Shown here: positions 16,953 through 25,772 of the stretch, one piece after another
How positions within the stretch are numbered: position 1 is the stretch's first letter
Layout: each line of letters starts with the position of its first letter
From: a bacterium
GTDB taxonomy: Bacteria > Verrucomicrobiota > Verrucomicrobiia > Limisphaerales > UBA11358
Assembly (NCBI GenBank): GCA_021780905.1
Contig: JAJXXW010000028.1
Location: 1 to 64,000, forward strand
Direction of reading: 5' to 3'
Length of the DNA stretch: 64,000 nucleotides
Translations under genes and position numbers: made by a program
The notes under the pieces: model-generated
The model's input: the letters and a program-made list of their open reading frames with translations, nothing else
Told to the model about the DNA's origin: nothing
Databases searched by the model: none

Positions 16953-17915
16953 TCAGTCGAAGGCGTGGCCCGCGCAGCAGAGCACATCCTTGACCTTGTG
17001 CCGAACGAGATCCTTGACCATCTGACGCGCGGGACCGAGATACTTGCGCGGATCGAATTCGCCCGGCTTTTCCATGAACACCTTGCGAATGCCGGCGGTC
17101 ATGGCCATGCGCAGGTCAGTGTCAATGTTGACCTTCGTGCAGCCCACGCGGCGCGCGACTTCGATATCGGCTTCTGGCACGCCCTGCGAGTCGGGCATAT
17201 TGCCGCCGTATTTGTTGATCTGGTCGGCCAGGTATTTCGGCACGCTGGACGCGCCGTGCAGCACGAGCGGATAATCGCCGAGGTTCGCCTCCATCAGGGC
17301 TTTCTTGATCAATTTCAGGCGCTCCAAATCCAGATGTTGTTCGCCTTTGAACTTGTAGGCGCCGTGGCTGTTGCCGATGGCGACGGCGAGCGAATCGCAG
17401 CCGGATTCCTTGACGAATTTCACCGCCTCATCCGGCACGGTGTAGTGGCCGCTCATTGAGTGCGCGCCGCCTTCCTCGCCTTCGTCGAACTGTGCGCCGA
17501 CGAGATGGCCGAGTTCGGATTCGACGGAGCAGTTGTATTTGTGCGCGTATTCGACGACTTTTTTGGTGATTTCGACGTTTTTGTCGAACGGCTCGTGGCT
17601 CGCGTCAATCATCACGCTGGTAAAACCCTCGTCAATGCACTCCTTGCACAGCTCAAACGTGTCGCCGTGGTCCAAATGCACTGCGATCGGCACGTTGGAC
17701 AGGCTGACGGCGGCCTCGATAAGCTTCTTGAGATAAACCGGGTTGGCATATTGGCGTGCGCCTTTGGAAATCTGGAGGATGAGCGGGGCTTTCTCTTCCT
17801 CGCAGGCCTCGACGATGGCTTGGATGAGTTCCATGTTGTTCACGTTGAACGCGCCGAGGGCGTATTTGCCTTTGAGCGCCTTGGCGAACAGGTCTTTGGT
17901 GTGTGTCAGTGGCAT
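16953..17915 (-). CDS. fba: Class II fructose-bisphosphate aldolase
   Basis: A 320-aa protein. It shows the zinc-binding 'VAVHLDHGD'-type motif (IAVHLDHGD), 'ASHEPFDKNVEITKKVVEYAH', 'ESELGHLVG', the phosphate-binding 'GNSHGAYK' and 'LHGASSVP', and 'KVNIDTDLRMA'. It cleaves fructose-1,6-bisphosphate to glyceraldehyde-3-phosphate and dihydroxyacetone phosphate in glycolysis and gluconeogenesis. A single-gene unit closed by its own terminator. Tagatose-bisphosphate specificity is possible but less likely given length and context. Confidence 0.93.
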   Translation of the reverse strand: MPLTHTKDLFAKALKGKYALGAFNVNNMELIQAIVEACEEEKAPLILQISKGARQYANPVYLKKLIEAAVSLSNVPIAVHLDHGDTFELCKECIDEGFTSVMIDASHEPFDKNVEITKKVVEYAHKYNCSVESELGHLVGAQFDEGEEGGAHSMSGHYTVPDEAVKFVKESGCDSLAVAIGNSHGAYKFKGEQHLDLERLKLIKKALMEANLGDYPLVLHGASSVPKYLADQINKYGGNMPDSQGVPEADIEVARRVGCTKVNIDTDLRMAMTAGIRKVFMEKPGEFDPRKYLGPARQMVKDLVRHKVKDVLCCAGHAFD

Positions 17916-18049
17916 AAATTTAGATTTTTGGTTTGAGGGCGGCCCGCCCTGATTGCTCCAACAGCCCGGAAGTATAAAAAACTTCCGCCGAAAGAAAATA
18001 CAAATTTATTAACAATGTTTGCGGAAAGCCGGCGTAAAATTGCTGCGCC

Positions 18050-19159
18050 TTAACGCCGGAAAAATTCCCTCACCACCGCCGCCACGCGCCCAATCTGCGC
18101 GTCCGTCAGTTCGGGGAACATCGGCAGGCTCAGGACTTCGCCCGATGCCTTTTCGGCCACCGGAAAATCGCCGGACTTGTAACCCAGCGACGCGTAGGCT
18201 TTTTGCAGGTGCAACGGCAGGGGATAATGCACCGCGTTGCCGATTTTGTTTTCGTCCAAAAACTTTTTCAACTCGTCGCGGCGCGGCGAGCGGACCGTGT
18301 AAAGATGCCACGCGCTCTCATTGCCCGGCGTCACCGTCGGCAGTTGCAGCGGCGTGTCGGCCAGCAGCTCCGCGTAACGCGCGGCGATACGCTGGCGTTC
18401 GCGCGTCCACGCGGCCAGATGCTTGAGCTTCACGCCGAGCACCGCGCCTTGGATGCCTTCGAGCCGGTAATTGTAGCCGATCTCGTCGTGGTGATAGCGC
18501 ACCGTGGAACCGTGTTCGCGCAGCGATTTCGCGCGGGCGGCCAGCGCCGAGTCGTTTGTCACCAGCGCGCCGCCTTCGCCGCACGCGCCGAGATTTTTCG
18601 CCGGATAAAAACTGAAGCACGACACCGCGCCGAACGTGCCGACCGGCCGGCCTTTGTATTTCGCGCCGTGCGCCTGCGCCGCGTCCTCGACGAACGGCAG
18701 ATTGTGCTTTTGGCAAACCGCCGCCACCGCGTCCACGTCGAACGGTTGGCCGTAAAGATGCACGGGCAAAACGGCTTTTGTGCGTGGCGTAATAGCCTTT
18801 TCGATCAGCGCCGGATTCAAGTTGAATGTCGCCTCGTCAATGTCCACATACACCGGCTTCGCGCCGCAATAGGAAATCGCCCAGCTCGTGGCGATGAAGG
18901 TGTAGGGCGTGGTGATGACCTCGTCGCCGGGGCCGACATCCAGCAAGCGCATGGCGACGTGCAGCGCGGAGGTGCCGCTATTGAAGCCGAGTGCGTGCGG
19001 CGCGCCGCAAAACGCGGCGAAATCCATTTCAAACTGCGCCACATCCGGGCCGAGACAGAACGAGCAGTGGTCCAGTGTGCGGGCGATGACGGCATCAAGT
19101 TCCGCGCGCAAAGGTTTGAGCTGGGCGCGCAGGTCGAGGTAAGGAACCGGTCCGAACAT
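18050..19159 (-). CDS. DegT/DnrJ/EryC1/StrS-family sugar aminotransferase
   Basis: A 369-aa protein. PLP-dependent fold type I: 'SGTSALHVAMRLLDVGPGDEV', 'YCGAKPVYVDID', 'PFVEDAAQAHGAKYKG' and the Schiff-base Lys in 'FSFYPAKNLGACGEGGA'. It ends with 'LPMFPELTDAQIGRVAAVVREF'. Family members transaminate keto-sugars for lipopolysaccharide O-antigen or related glycans, with glutamate as donor. No other nucleotide-sugar gene is adjacent, so the precise sugar is not known. Confidence 0.9.
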   Translation of the reverse strand: MFGPVPYLDLRAQLKPLRAELDAVIARTLDHCSFCLGPDVAQFEMDFAAFCGAPHALGFNSGTSALHVAMRLLDVGPGDEVITTPYTFIATSWAISYCGAKPVYVDIDEATFNLNPALIEKAITPRTKAVLPVHLYGQPFDVDAVAAVCQKHNLPFVEDAAQAHGAKYKGRPVGTFGAVSCFSFYPAKNLGACGEGGALVTNDSALAARAKSLREHGSTVRYHHDEIGYNYRLEGIQGAVLGVKLKHLAAWTRERQRIAARYAELLADTPLQLPTVTPGNESAWHLYTVRSPRRDELKKFLDENKIGNAVHYPLPLHLQKAYASLGYKSGDFPVAEKASGEVLSLPMFPELTDAQIGRVAAVVREFFRR

Positions 19160-19220
19160 CCGGCGAATCTATCGGCAACCGGCGGGTTTGTGAACTGTAA
19201 ATATGGGATTGCTGATGGAT

Positions 19221-20996
19221 TTACGACTGGCCTTCAAACAGGCTCGGTGCCGTCTCGCGGGCGAATTTGACGCAGCGGGCAAAAATCTCCGCGGACGATT
19301 CACTGGCCAGGGCGAAGGTGGCGAGCTCGCGGGCCTCGCTCAATTTGACGCGGCGGATGATGTATTTCACCTGGTCCAGCACGGCGGGCGCGGCGCTCAA
19401 TTCATCCACGCCGAGGCCGAGCAGCAGCGGCGTCAGCACCGGGTCGCCGGCGATTTCGCCGCAGACGCCGGCCCAGATGCCGTGCGCGTGTGCGGCGTCC
19501 ACGGTCATCTTGATGAGCCGCAAAATCGCCGGATGTGTCGGCTCGTAAAGGTGCGAAACCTTTTCGTTCGTGCGGTCGGCCGCGAGCGTGTATTGGATCA
19601 AGTCGTTCGAGCCAATGCTGAAAAAGCTGACTTTTTTTGCCAGCGCGTCGGCGATCAGCGCGGCGGACGGGATTTCAATCATCGCGCCGATTTTCATCGC
19701 TTCATTGAACGGGATTTGGTCCGCGCGCAGCTCGGCCTTGCATTTTTCAACCAGCGCGTTGGCCTGGTTCAATTCATCCAGTCCGGAAATCATCGGATAC
19801 ATCATCTTCACCCTGCCCTCGGGGCTGGCGCGCAGAATGGCGCGGATCTGGGCGCGGAACATTTCCGGCTGCGCGAGGCAGAAGCGAATGGCGCGCCAGC
19901 CGAGAAAGGGATTCATCTCCCGGGCCAGTTGCAGGTGCGAGGCGAATTTGTCGCCGCCCAAATCCAAAGTGCGGATGATGACCGGATGCGGTTTCAGGGC
20001 GGCCGCCACCTGACGATAGACTTGGTATTGTTCCTCCTCGGTCGGCAACTGGTCGCGGTTGATGAATAAAAATTCCGTCCGGAACAAACCGACGCCTTCC
20101 GCCCCGTGCGCGAGGACGGATTCAATGTCGTGCTGGTCCTCAATGTTCGCCGAAAGATGGATGGTTTTGCCGTCGAGCGTGACGGCGGGCTGGTTTTGTA
20201 TTTCGCGCAGTTTCTCGTTGAGCGACGCCTGGATTTGGGCGAGCTGGCCGTATTCAAACAGCGTCTGGTCGGTGGGATTGACGATGACCGTGCCGTTGTA
20301 GCCGTCCAACAGCGCATAGTCGCCGGTTTCCAGTTCCTCGCTGAGGGTTTGTGCGCCGACGATCGCCGGGATGTCGAGCGAACGCGCCAGGATGGCCGTG
20401 TGCGACGTCTTGCCGCCGATATCCGTGGCAAAACCGAGGACATATTTCCGGTCCAGTTGCGCGGTCATGGAGGGGCTTAAATCGTGGCCGACCAGGATGC
20501 AAGGCTCGTTCAGGCGCTTGAGGTCAAAACTGTCTTTGACCTCCAGCAGATTGTCTAGCACGCGGCCGGACGTGTCGCGCAAAACATCCACCCGCTCCCG
20601 GAAAAACTCGTCCTCTTCCCGGGCCATCGCCGCGATGTAGCGGTCGGTCACGGTGTGAAAGGCAAAATCGGCGTTGCTCTTCTGCTCCTGGATCATGCGG
20701 ATGACTTCGTCAATCACCACTCGGTCTTCGAGCATCAGCATGTGCGCGTCAAAAATGTCGCCTTCGGACGCCCCCGTGTTTTGGATGACACGCCGCTGGA
20801 TTTCAACCATCTGCTGGCGGGTGCGGACGAGCGCCTGCTCAAAGCGCTTGATCTCACCGGCCAGTTCCGTGTCGGCGATTCTTCGCCGCGCGATGACATG
20901 GCGGGCCTGGTGCAGAACCAAAACCTTGCCCCGGCACACCCCCGCCGAGACGGGAATGCCGCGATAAATCTTTTCGCCTTTGATCTGCCCGGACAT
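19221..20996 (-). CDS. ptsI: PTS enzyme I (phosphoenolpyruvate-protein phosphotransferase)
   Basis: A 591-aa protein of usual length. The N-terminal swivel domain carries the phospho-His in 'GGKTSHTAILARSL'. The PEP-binding domain has 'GAEGVGLFRTEFLFI', 'IRTLDLGGDKF', 'NPFLGWRAIRFCL', 'IGSNDLIQYTLAADR' and 'VCGEIAGDP'. It takes phosphate from PEP and passes it to HPr. Neither HPr nor an EIIA gene is adjacent, so it may serve a regulatory PTS or sugar uptake genes elsewhere. An efp terminator separates it from the upstream gene. Confidence 0.92.
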   Translation of the reverse strand: MSGQIKGEKIYRGIPVSAGVCRGKVLVLHQARHVIARRRIADTELAGEIKRFEQALVRTRQQMVEIQRRVIQNTGASEGDIFDAHMLMLEDRVVIDEVIRMIQEQKSNADFAFHTVTDRYIAAMAREEDEFFRERVDVLRDTSGRVLDNLLEVKDSFDLKRLNEPCILVGHDLSPSMTAQLDRKYVLGFATDIGGKTSHTAILARSLDIPAIVGAQTLSEELETGDYALLDGYNGTVIVNPTDQTLFEYGQLAQIQASLNEKLREIQNQPAVTLDGKTIHLSANIEDQHDIESVLAHGAEGVGLFRTEFLFINRDQLPTEEEQYQVYRQVAAALKPHPVIIRTLDLGGDKFASHLQLAREMNPFLGWRAIRFCLAQPEMFRAQIRAILRASPEGRVKMMYPMISGLDELNQANALVEKCKAELRADQIPFNEAMKIGAMIEIPSAALIADALAKKVSFFSIGSNDLIQYTLAADRTNEKVSHLYEPTHPAILRLIKMTVDAAHAHGIWAGVCGEIAGDPVLTPLLLGLGVDELSAAPAVLDQVKYIIRRVKLSEARELATFALASESSAEIFARCVKFARETAPSLFEGQS

Positions 20997-21073
20997 GAGA
21001 TTTTAACCACGAATAACCGAACCGATTGAAATTGAAAAGCCTTTCCGCTCGAAATCGGGAGAAATGCAGACAA

Positions 21074-21098
21074 TAAAAAAGCCCGCGCGTGGCGGGCT
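21074..21098 (-). terminator. Rho-independent terminator after efp
   Basis: A 7-bp GC-rich stem (21080-21086 with 21092-21098). Read on the minus strand it is followed by six Ts. It lies 39 bp past the efp stop and before ptsI. Confidence 0.75.
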
Positions 21099-21136
21099 GG
21101 GGTTCGGCACTCGAAATTTGCAATTCGCAATTTCCG

Positions 21137-21694
21137 TCAGGCGCGTTCCATGTATTTGCCGGTGCGCGTGTCAATCCGGATTTTTTCGCCGGTTTTGATG
21201 AACAGCGGCGCCTGCATGGTGATGCCGGTCTCGACGGTGATCGCCTTCTGCACGTTGTTGGCGGAATCGCCGCGCACACCCTCCGGCGCGTCGGTCACGG
21301 TCAGGATGACGCTGGCGGGAATTTCCACGCTCACCGCCTTTTCCTCGACGAAGGTCACGGTCACCTCGCCGTTCTCCACGAGGTAATTTTTGGCGTCGCC
21401 AACCAGTTCGGCGGAAAGCGTGACCGTTTCGTAGGTGGTCGGGTCGGTGAAGACATAATCTTCGCCGTCCTTGTAGCTGAATTCCATCTTGGTGGTGATC
21501 ATCGGCACCGGCTCGATTTTCTCGGTGGAACTGAGGCGGATGTCCGACGACTTGCCGGTGCGGATGCTGCGGAGCGAGGCCTGGACAAAGGCGCGCAGGT
21601 TGCCGGGCGTGCGGTGCTGAAAATCCAGCACCACGCAGATGTCGCCGTTGTAATTGATCGCCATGCCGCGGCGGAGGTCGTTTGCTGTTGCCAT
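21137..21694 (-). CDS. efp: Elongation factor P
   Basis: 185 aa from the ATG at 21694. The open frame extends upstream to 21844, but homology starts at MATANDLRRG. It has three domains: the KOW-like N-terminus, the middle OB fold ('YKDGEDYVFTDPTTYE') and the C-terminal OB fold ('LKGDTA'-like 'VRGDSANNVQKAITVETG', ending 'GEKIRIDTRTGKYMERA'). EF-P relieves ribosome stalling at polyproline. The loop that normally carries the modified Lys34 (PGKGxAF) reads PGNLRAF, so Asn32 stands at that place. No modification enzyme is nearby. Confidence 0.93.
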   Translation of the reverse strand: MATANDLRRGMAINYNGDICVVLDFQHRTPGNLRAFVQASLRSIRTGKSSDIRLSSTEKIEPVPMITTKMEFSYKDGEDYVFTDPTTYETVTLSAELVGDAKNYLVENGEVTVTFVEEKAVSVEIPASVILTVTDAPEGVRGDSANNVQKAITVETGITMQAPLFIKTGEKIRIDTRTGKYMERA

Positions 21695-22030
21695 AAAAAT
21701 TGTCTTTGCGTTGGTGTCTCTAAAAATGAGCCGGCAAGCATACCCGCAAAAAGGACGAATGCAAGGGGCATTTTGCGGGTTTCCCGGGAACCCGTCGCGC
21801 ACGCGGGGCGGCAGCCATTCCGAAATCGCCGGGAGGACGCCCAATCACACGGGATGGAACTTTTGCCTTGATTTGGAACTTTCTAAATTCTCAATCCGCT
21901 TTGCGAGGACACTCTGAATGTCTCCAAGATGGCACAACGTGTCCTAAAATTAGATAGATAAAACCCCTGACTGGTTGGATAGTGTAGCTAATTATCAACC
22001 ATGACCTTAACCAAACCGGCTTGAACGAGT
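21695..22030. other. Intergenic region between efp and lepB
   Basis: A divergent promoter region by position. The lepB-proximal half (about 21900-22000) is AT-rich. I cannot pick a convincing -35/-10 pair, and I see no gene or RNA structure. Confidence 0.4.
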
Positions 22031-22603
22031 ATGAAAAAGGCAGCGACGGCAAGAGTTTATCCCTTTCAACCCTATTTTCTCTGGCTGGATGAGCGGGTGC
22101 GCCGGTCGGGTTCTTTGCTGCTGGATCTGTTATACAGTTTCGCCATCATAGCCATCTTGGGTGTCTTGAGCTTTTGGCTGATTAGCCGGTTTGTTTTCCA
22201 GTCCGTGATTGTCAGCGGAAACAGCATGAACCCGACGCTCCTGGCCAACAGCAACTGCTGGTTGATCCACACCGCTTACTGGCTTCACGAACCGCGCCGG
22301 ACGGACATCGTGGCCGTCAAAGATCCGGACGACGGCTGCCTGATGGTCAAACGCATTATCGGCCTGCCCGGAGACCTGATTTACCTCAATCATGGCAAGG
22401 TTTTTGTCAATGGTCGCCCGCTGAAAGAAGCCTATTTGCCGGGCAACACCTACACTTTTGCCACCCGAAAAAACGGCACCGAATTTCTCACCATGAGGAA
22501 GGGACAATACTTCGTCCTCGGCGACAACCGGGGCAACAGTTGCGACAGCCGCATCTTCGGTCCCGTGTCCCGTGGGGAAATTCTCGGAAAAGTAACCGAC
22601 TAA
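22031..22603 (+). CDS. lepB: Signal peptidase I
   Basis: A 190-aa protein. One transmembrane helix near residues 37-57 ('YSFAIIAILGVLSFWLISRFVF'). The catalytic Ser65 lies in 'SGNSMNPTL' and the general-base Lys107 in 'LMVKRIIGLPGD'. The C-terminal box 'GQYFVLGDNRGNSCDSR' is complete. It cleaves N-terminal signal peptides on the outer face of the inner membrane. A monocistronic gene. Shorter than the E. coli enzyme but normal for the family at large. Confidence 0.92.
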   Translation: MKKAATARVYPFQPYFLWLDERVRRSGSLLLDLLYSFAIIAILGVLSFWLISRFVFQSVIVSGNSMNPTLLANSNCWLIHTAYWLHEPRRTDIVAVKDPDDGCLMVKRIIGLPGDLIYLNHGKVFVNGRPLKEAYLPGNTYTFATRKNGTEFLTMRKGQYFVLGDNRGNSCDSRIFGPVSRGEILGKVTD

Positions 22604-22675
22604 ATTCATCCTGCATTCGCCGGGCACCGGAGGATGTTGCAAACGCATTCGGAGAAGATGCGTTACGACCCACCT

Positions 22676-22713
22676 AAAAAACGGCCAGCCTGAAAACCAT
22701 AACAGGCTGGCCG
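22676..22713 (-). terminator. Hairpin terminator, minus strand
   Basis: A perfect 11-bp stem (22682-22692 with 22703-22713), loop AAAACCATAA. Read on the minus strand it is followed by six Ts (22676-22681). It would stop transcription coming from the IS110 remnant. It lies 79 bp past lepB and may also form in the lepB transcript, though without a T-run there. Confidence 0.7.
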
Positions 22714-22860
22714 GAACCCAATCCATTTATGAAGATCGGCATTGCGCCGACCGCCTCAATTAAGCAACTCCCTTGCCAAGCTGACGACCTGGATCAAAAC
22801 CGACGCATAAACACCCCAAGATATTCTCTGGGTTGCAAGTGGTGATTTCATAAAAGTTAT

Positions 22861-23573
22861 TCACACGGTTTTGCAGACGGCAGTGGGCTCCAGTTTGAGC
22901 ACCCAAGAGCCGTGTTTCTGCTGGTTGCGCGCGTGTAGATCCGCGTCATAAGGCGTCTTCGTTGGCCACATCTTCCAGAGGATTTTGAGCCAGCGTTGAG
23001 CCAGACACCGCAACGCACACGCGTGACTTTTCCCTTTGACTCGATGCGCTTGATAATAGGCTTGCGCCCAAGGACACGCGTGGCGACTCGAGTTGGACCA
23101 AAGATGCACCGCCGCTCGCAAGCCCCGATGACAAGCCCGTCGCATCATCCGTTTGGTGATCTGGCCGGACTGGATGGTCACGGGCGCAGTGCCGGCGAAG
23201 CATTGCAGGGATTGCGCGCTGTCGAAACGGTTGCGATCACTGCCCAACTCGGCCAACAGGCGCGGCCCTAGTTTCGGGCCGATGCCCGGCAGCGAGCCGA
23301 ACACATCGTGGTCGGGATGCTGCGCGAAGAGCGCTTCGATACGTTCGCGATACACGGCCAGTTGTTGGTTCAAGGTCCGCAGCATCACCGCCAGCGTGCT
23401 GGCCAGCAAACTGCGGGCGGCAATCACTCCCGGGGTGCTCGTGAACTGGTCTGCGCGCGCAAAGATCTCCAGTCGGCGCTGGTGCGTTGCGGGGCGGTAA
23501 AGCTTCTGCGTGTGCAAAAACTTTTCCCAGGTCCGCTTGCCGGCCTTGACCAGCGCTTGCGGGGTGGAGACCC
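22861..23573 (-). pseudogene. IS110-family transposase, N-terminally truncated
   Basis: Only the C-terminal ~235 residues remain. The Transposase_20 domain is clear: 'FGSLPGIGPKLGPRLLAELG', 'AQSLQCFAGTAPVTIQSG', 'RACHRGLRAAVHLWSNSS'. The catalytic Ser lies in the usual place of such serine-containing C-terminal domains. The N-terminal RuvC-like DEDD domain is lost. At about 23570 the sequence switches into an oppositely oriented IS1380 fragment. Confidence 0.8.
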
Positions 23574-23575
23574 GT

Positions 23576-23829
23576 TGCCACGGCTGGTGGGCCAACCAGT
23601 TCCGGCTGCTGCTGTCGAGCTTCGCCTAGGTGCTGCTGGAACGGTTACGCGCACTCGGTCTGGCGGGGACGGAACTGGCGCGGGCGCAGGCCGGGACCAT
23701 TCGGCTGAAGTTGCTGAAGATTGGCGCGTGGTCCTGCGCAACACGCGGCGCATTCAACTGCGGTTGAGCAGCAGCTATCCCGATCAGCGGCTCTTCGGGC
23801 AGGTGGTCCAAGCGCTGGGCAGCAGTTGA
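23576..23829 (+). pseudogene. IS1380-family transposase C-terminal remnant
   Basis: The plus strand reads 'WWANQFRLLLSSFA', an in-frame TAG, then 'VLLERLRALGLAGTELARAQ' and 'TIRLKLLKIGA'. After a frameshift it continues 'WRVVLRNTRRIQLRLSSSYP' to a stop at 23829. This block is the conserved end of IS1380-type DDE transposases. It carries both a nonsense codon and a frameshift. Confidence 0.7.
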
Positions 23830-24192
23830 CGCGCGGTGAGTGCTGCCCCGGCATGTGGAAAAACAATGGGGATTGGGAGCACTCTGTCCACGACGGGAAA
23901 AACCACGCGCTTTCACCCCTGACCCGCCTCAAAATCCCGCCGCCGTGACAAAAAATCCCGGCCCCTCCCCTGGGTGAAATGATCGGGCTAAGCGAGTGTG
24001 AGCCAGGCGTGTGAACGGATGGGCATGGGCGGGGACGCGGCGCATGAGATCATGAAGCGCGCCGTGGCGCGCAGATTGGAGCGGCGGCAAATGGATCAGC
24101 TGACCGAAGTTTTCCCGGCGGCCGCGTCGTCAAGGCCTGCAATCGGGAAATCGCAGTCACCCATGATTTCGGTGCCAACGCTGGGCGTTCGG
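23830..24192. other. Gap after the IS remnants, nothing recognisable
   Basis: Plus-strand frames here are antisense to the CBM48 gene or too short. I see neither an RNA nor a clear IS terminal repeat. Confidence 0.4.
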
Positions 24193-24498
24193 TCAATTGA
24201 CGGCGATGACCGAAACCGGATTATTATCGTTGTCACGGATGCTGCCCAAGGCTTGCGGATCAAGCATCGGCTGGCCATCCACCAGAAAATGATATTGGTG
24301 GGGGCCATGGGTCAGCACCACTTGAACAAACCACCAGCCATCGTCCCGCGGGTGCATCCGCATGGTTTGCCAATGATTGAAATTGCCGGTTAGGTGAACC
24401 GCTTTGGCGCGCGGTGCCGCGCAATAAAAATTGACCGGCTTGCGAGAATGCCCGGCTGGATAAAGTTCGCCGCTGGGTCGGTCATGGACGGTGTTCAT
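24193..24498 (-). CDS. CBM48/AMPK-type glycogen-binding domain protein
   Basis: A 101-aa stand-alone domain. After a short leader the E-set carbohydrate-binding module reads 'VNFYCAAPRAKAVHLTGNFNHWQ', 'MHPRDDGWWFVQVVLTHGPH' and 'YHFLVDGQPMLDPQALG'. This matches CBM48 modules of glycogen enzymes and AMPK beta subunits, including the conserved Trp in 'FNHWQ' and the YHFLVDG strand. It may target a partner to glycogen or regulate it. It has no catalytic domain and no glycogen gene next to it. The GH57 enzyme is 35 kb away. Confidence 0.8.
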   Translation of the reverse strand: MNTVHDRPSGELYPAGHSRKPVNFYCAAPRAKAVHLTGNFNHWQTMRMHPRDDGWWFVQVVLTHGPHQYHFLVDGQPMLDPQALGSIRDNDNNPVSVIAVN

Positions 24499-24548
24499 AT
24501 AGGCTTCCTTGGCAGTTTGATTTTTAGGACAGTGTCTAAAGCTCGGTG

Positions 24549-25091
24549 TCAGCGGACGTGATACGGGGACGACCCGGCCGGCGCCGGCCGGTAATGAAAG
24601 GTCGCTTCCCGTCCGACCAGTCGGCGGAGCCGGACTTCGCTCGATTCCGCGAGCAGCCGGCGAAGGGTTGCGAGCAGATGCGGAATGTCCAGCGGCTTCT
24701 CCAACAACGACCCCACGCCCGCGCCCACCGCCGTGAACAGTTGGTTCGGCCGGCCCGTGATGAGGATGACGGGCACCAACGGATGTTTTGCGCTGAGGCG
24801 TTCGAATGTTTCCCAGCCGTTCTTGCGCGGCATGTTGAGGTCGAGCAGCACAAGGTCAAAGGCCGTGGCGGCGATTAGTTCCAAGGCGTGCTGGCCGTCA
24901 TGGGCGGGAATCACCTGGTAGCCTTCCTCAACCAGCACGTCTTGAAGCGAGGCGCGCACGCTGATGTCATCATCGGCCAGCAGGATGCGTGGGCCCACGG
25001 CGCACGGCAACGGCTTCGCCAGCGGCTCCCGGGGCCGGCGAAGGGATTTGGCGGCGGCTTTCATGTCAGGAATGGTTTGCGCCATGGCCAT
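24549..25091 (-). CDS. Stand-alone receiver-domain response regulator
   Basis: A 180-aa protein. A ~45-residue leader precedes a receiver: 'RILLADDDISVRASLQDVL', acceptor Asp in 'LVLLDLNMPRKNGW', 'PVILITGRPNQL' and Lys in 'LLEKPLDI'. The ~35 residues after the domain have no DNA-binding motif. It overlaps the preceding response regulator by 26 bp, so the two are co-transcribed. Output must be by protein-protein contact. The partner kinase may be the divergent kinase at 25773. Confidence 0.8.
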   Translation of the reverse strand: MAMAQTIPDMKAAAKSLRRPREPLAKPLPCAVGPRILLADDDISVRASLQDVLVEEGYQVIPAHDGQHALELIAATAFDLVLLDLNMPRKNGWETFERLSAKHPLVPVILITGRPNQLFTAVGAGVGSLLEKPLDIPHLLATLRRLLAESSEVRLRRLVGREATFHYRPAPAGSSPYHVR

Positions 25092-25590
25092 GGAGCAGCC
25101 GCGTGACGAAGCCCCGGCTGGTAATTCGCTCGGTGTGCCGCTTTTCCGGTTCGTGCGTTAATTTGCGGATGGAGCGCAGCAGCACCGGAAAATCGAGCGG
25201 TTTTTCCATGAAGGCATCCACGCCCAGCCGCACCGCTTCCGGGTATTGATGCGGCCGCGCCGTGATGATGATGACCGGCAGCAGGGGGCAGACATGGTCA
25301 AGCTGCGTGAACGCCAGCCAGCCGTCCACATGGGGCATGTTCAAGTCCAGCAGCACGAGATCCGGAGGATGCGTGGTGGCGTGGGCGACCGCTTGGCGGC
25401 CATCCGCCGCCATGTCCACCTCGTAACCTTCGGAGGCCAGGACGGCGGCCAGCGCGTCGCGCACCACGGTGTCGTCGTCGGCAATCAGAACCCGCTTGCA
25501 ATTCGCGGTGGCGAATAAACGGTCGGAATCAGGTGCCGGCAGGCACAGCGCGATCTCAGAGGCTTTCAAAAATTCATTGGTTGATTTCAT
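25066..25590 (-). CDS. Stand-alone receiver-domain response regulator
   Basis: A 174-aa protein, similar to its downstream neighbour. Receiver: 'RVLIADDDTVVRDALAAVL', acceptor Asp in 'LVLLDLNMPHVDGW', 'PVIIITARPHQYPEA', Lys in 'FMEKPLDFPVLLRSIRKL'. Short basic C-terminal tail, no output domain. The two likely arose by duplication. It is divergent from the kinase/NtrC pair, with 182 bp between start codons, suggesting shared control. Confidence 0.8.
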   Translation of the reverse strand: MKSTNEFLKASEIALCLPAPDSDRLFATANCKRVLIADDDTVVRDALAAVLASEGYEVDMAADGRQAVAHATTHPPDLVLLDLNMPHVDGWLAFTQLDHVCPLLPVIIITARPHQYPEAVRLGVDAFMEKPLDFPVLLRSIRKLTHEPEKRHTERITSRGFVTRLLHGHGANHS

Positions 25591-25772
25591 GTTTTTTTGG
25601 TTTTTGGTTATACCGCCCTTCGAATCGGGCGTTCGGACGAGTTCAATGTAAGCCGCCGGGATGCCAACTGGCGCGCGTGTTGATTTGCAGGGATTTAGTT
25701 CAAGAACGCATCTGTCGCGCCATTTTTTTGGTTAAGAAGTTACCGCCGTCTGGTAAGCTGCTGACCATTGAT

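Noticed and set aside
22897..22907. An 11-bp match (GCACCCAAGAG) to the tRNA-Arg 3' end, a possible att site
   Set aside because: Too short, inside the IS110 coding remnant and on the wrong side of the tRNA for the element. Treated as chance.
25665..25690. TGGCGC-GCGTG-TTGAT as a sigma-54 site near the kinase gene
   Set aside because: The invariant GC of the -12 element is GA here, so it does not meet the minimal consensus.
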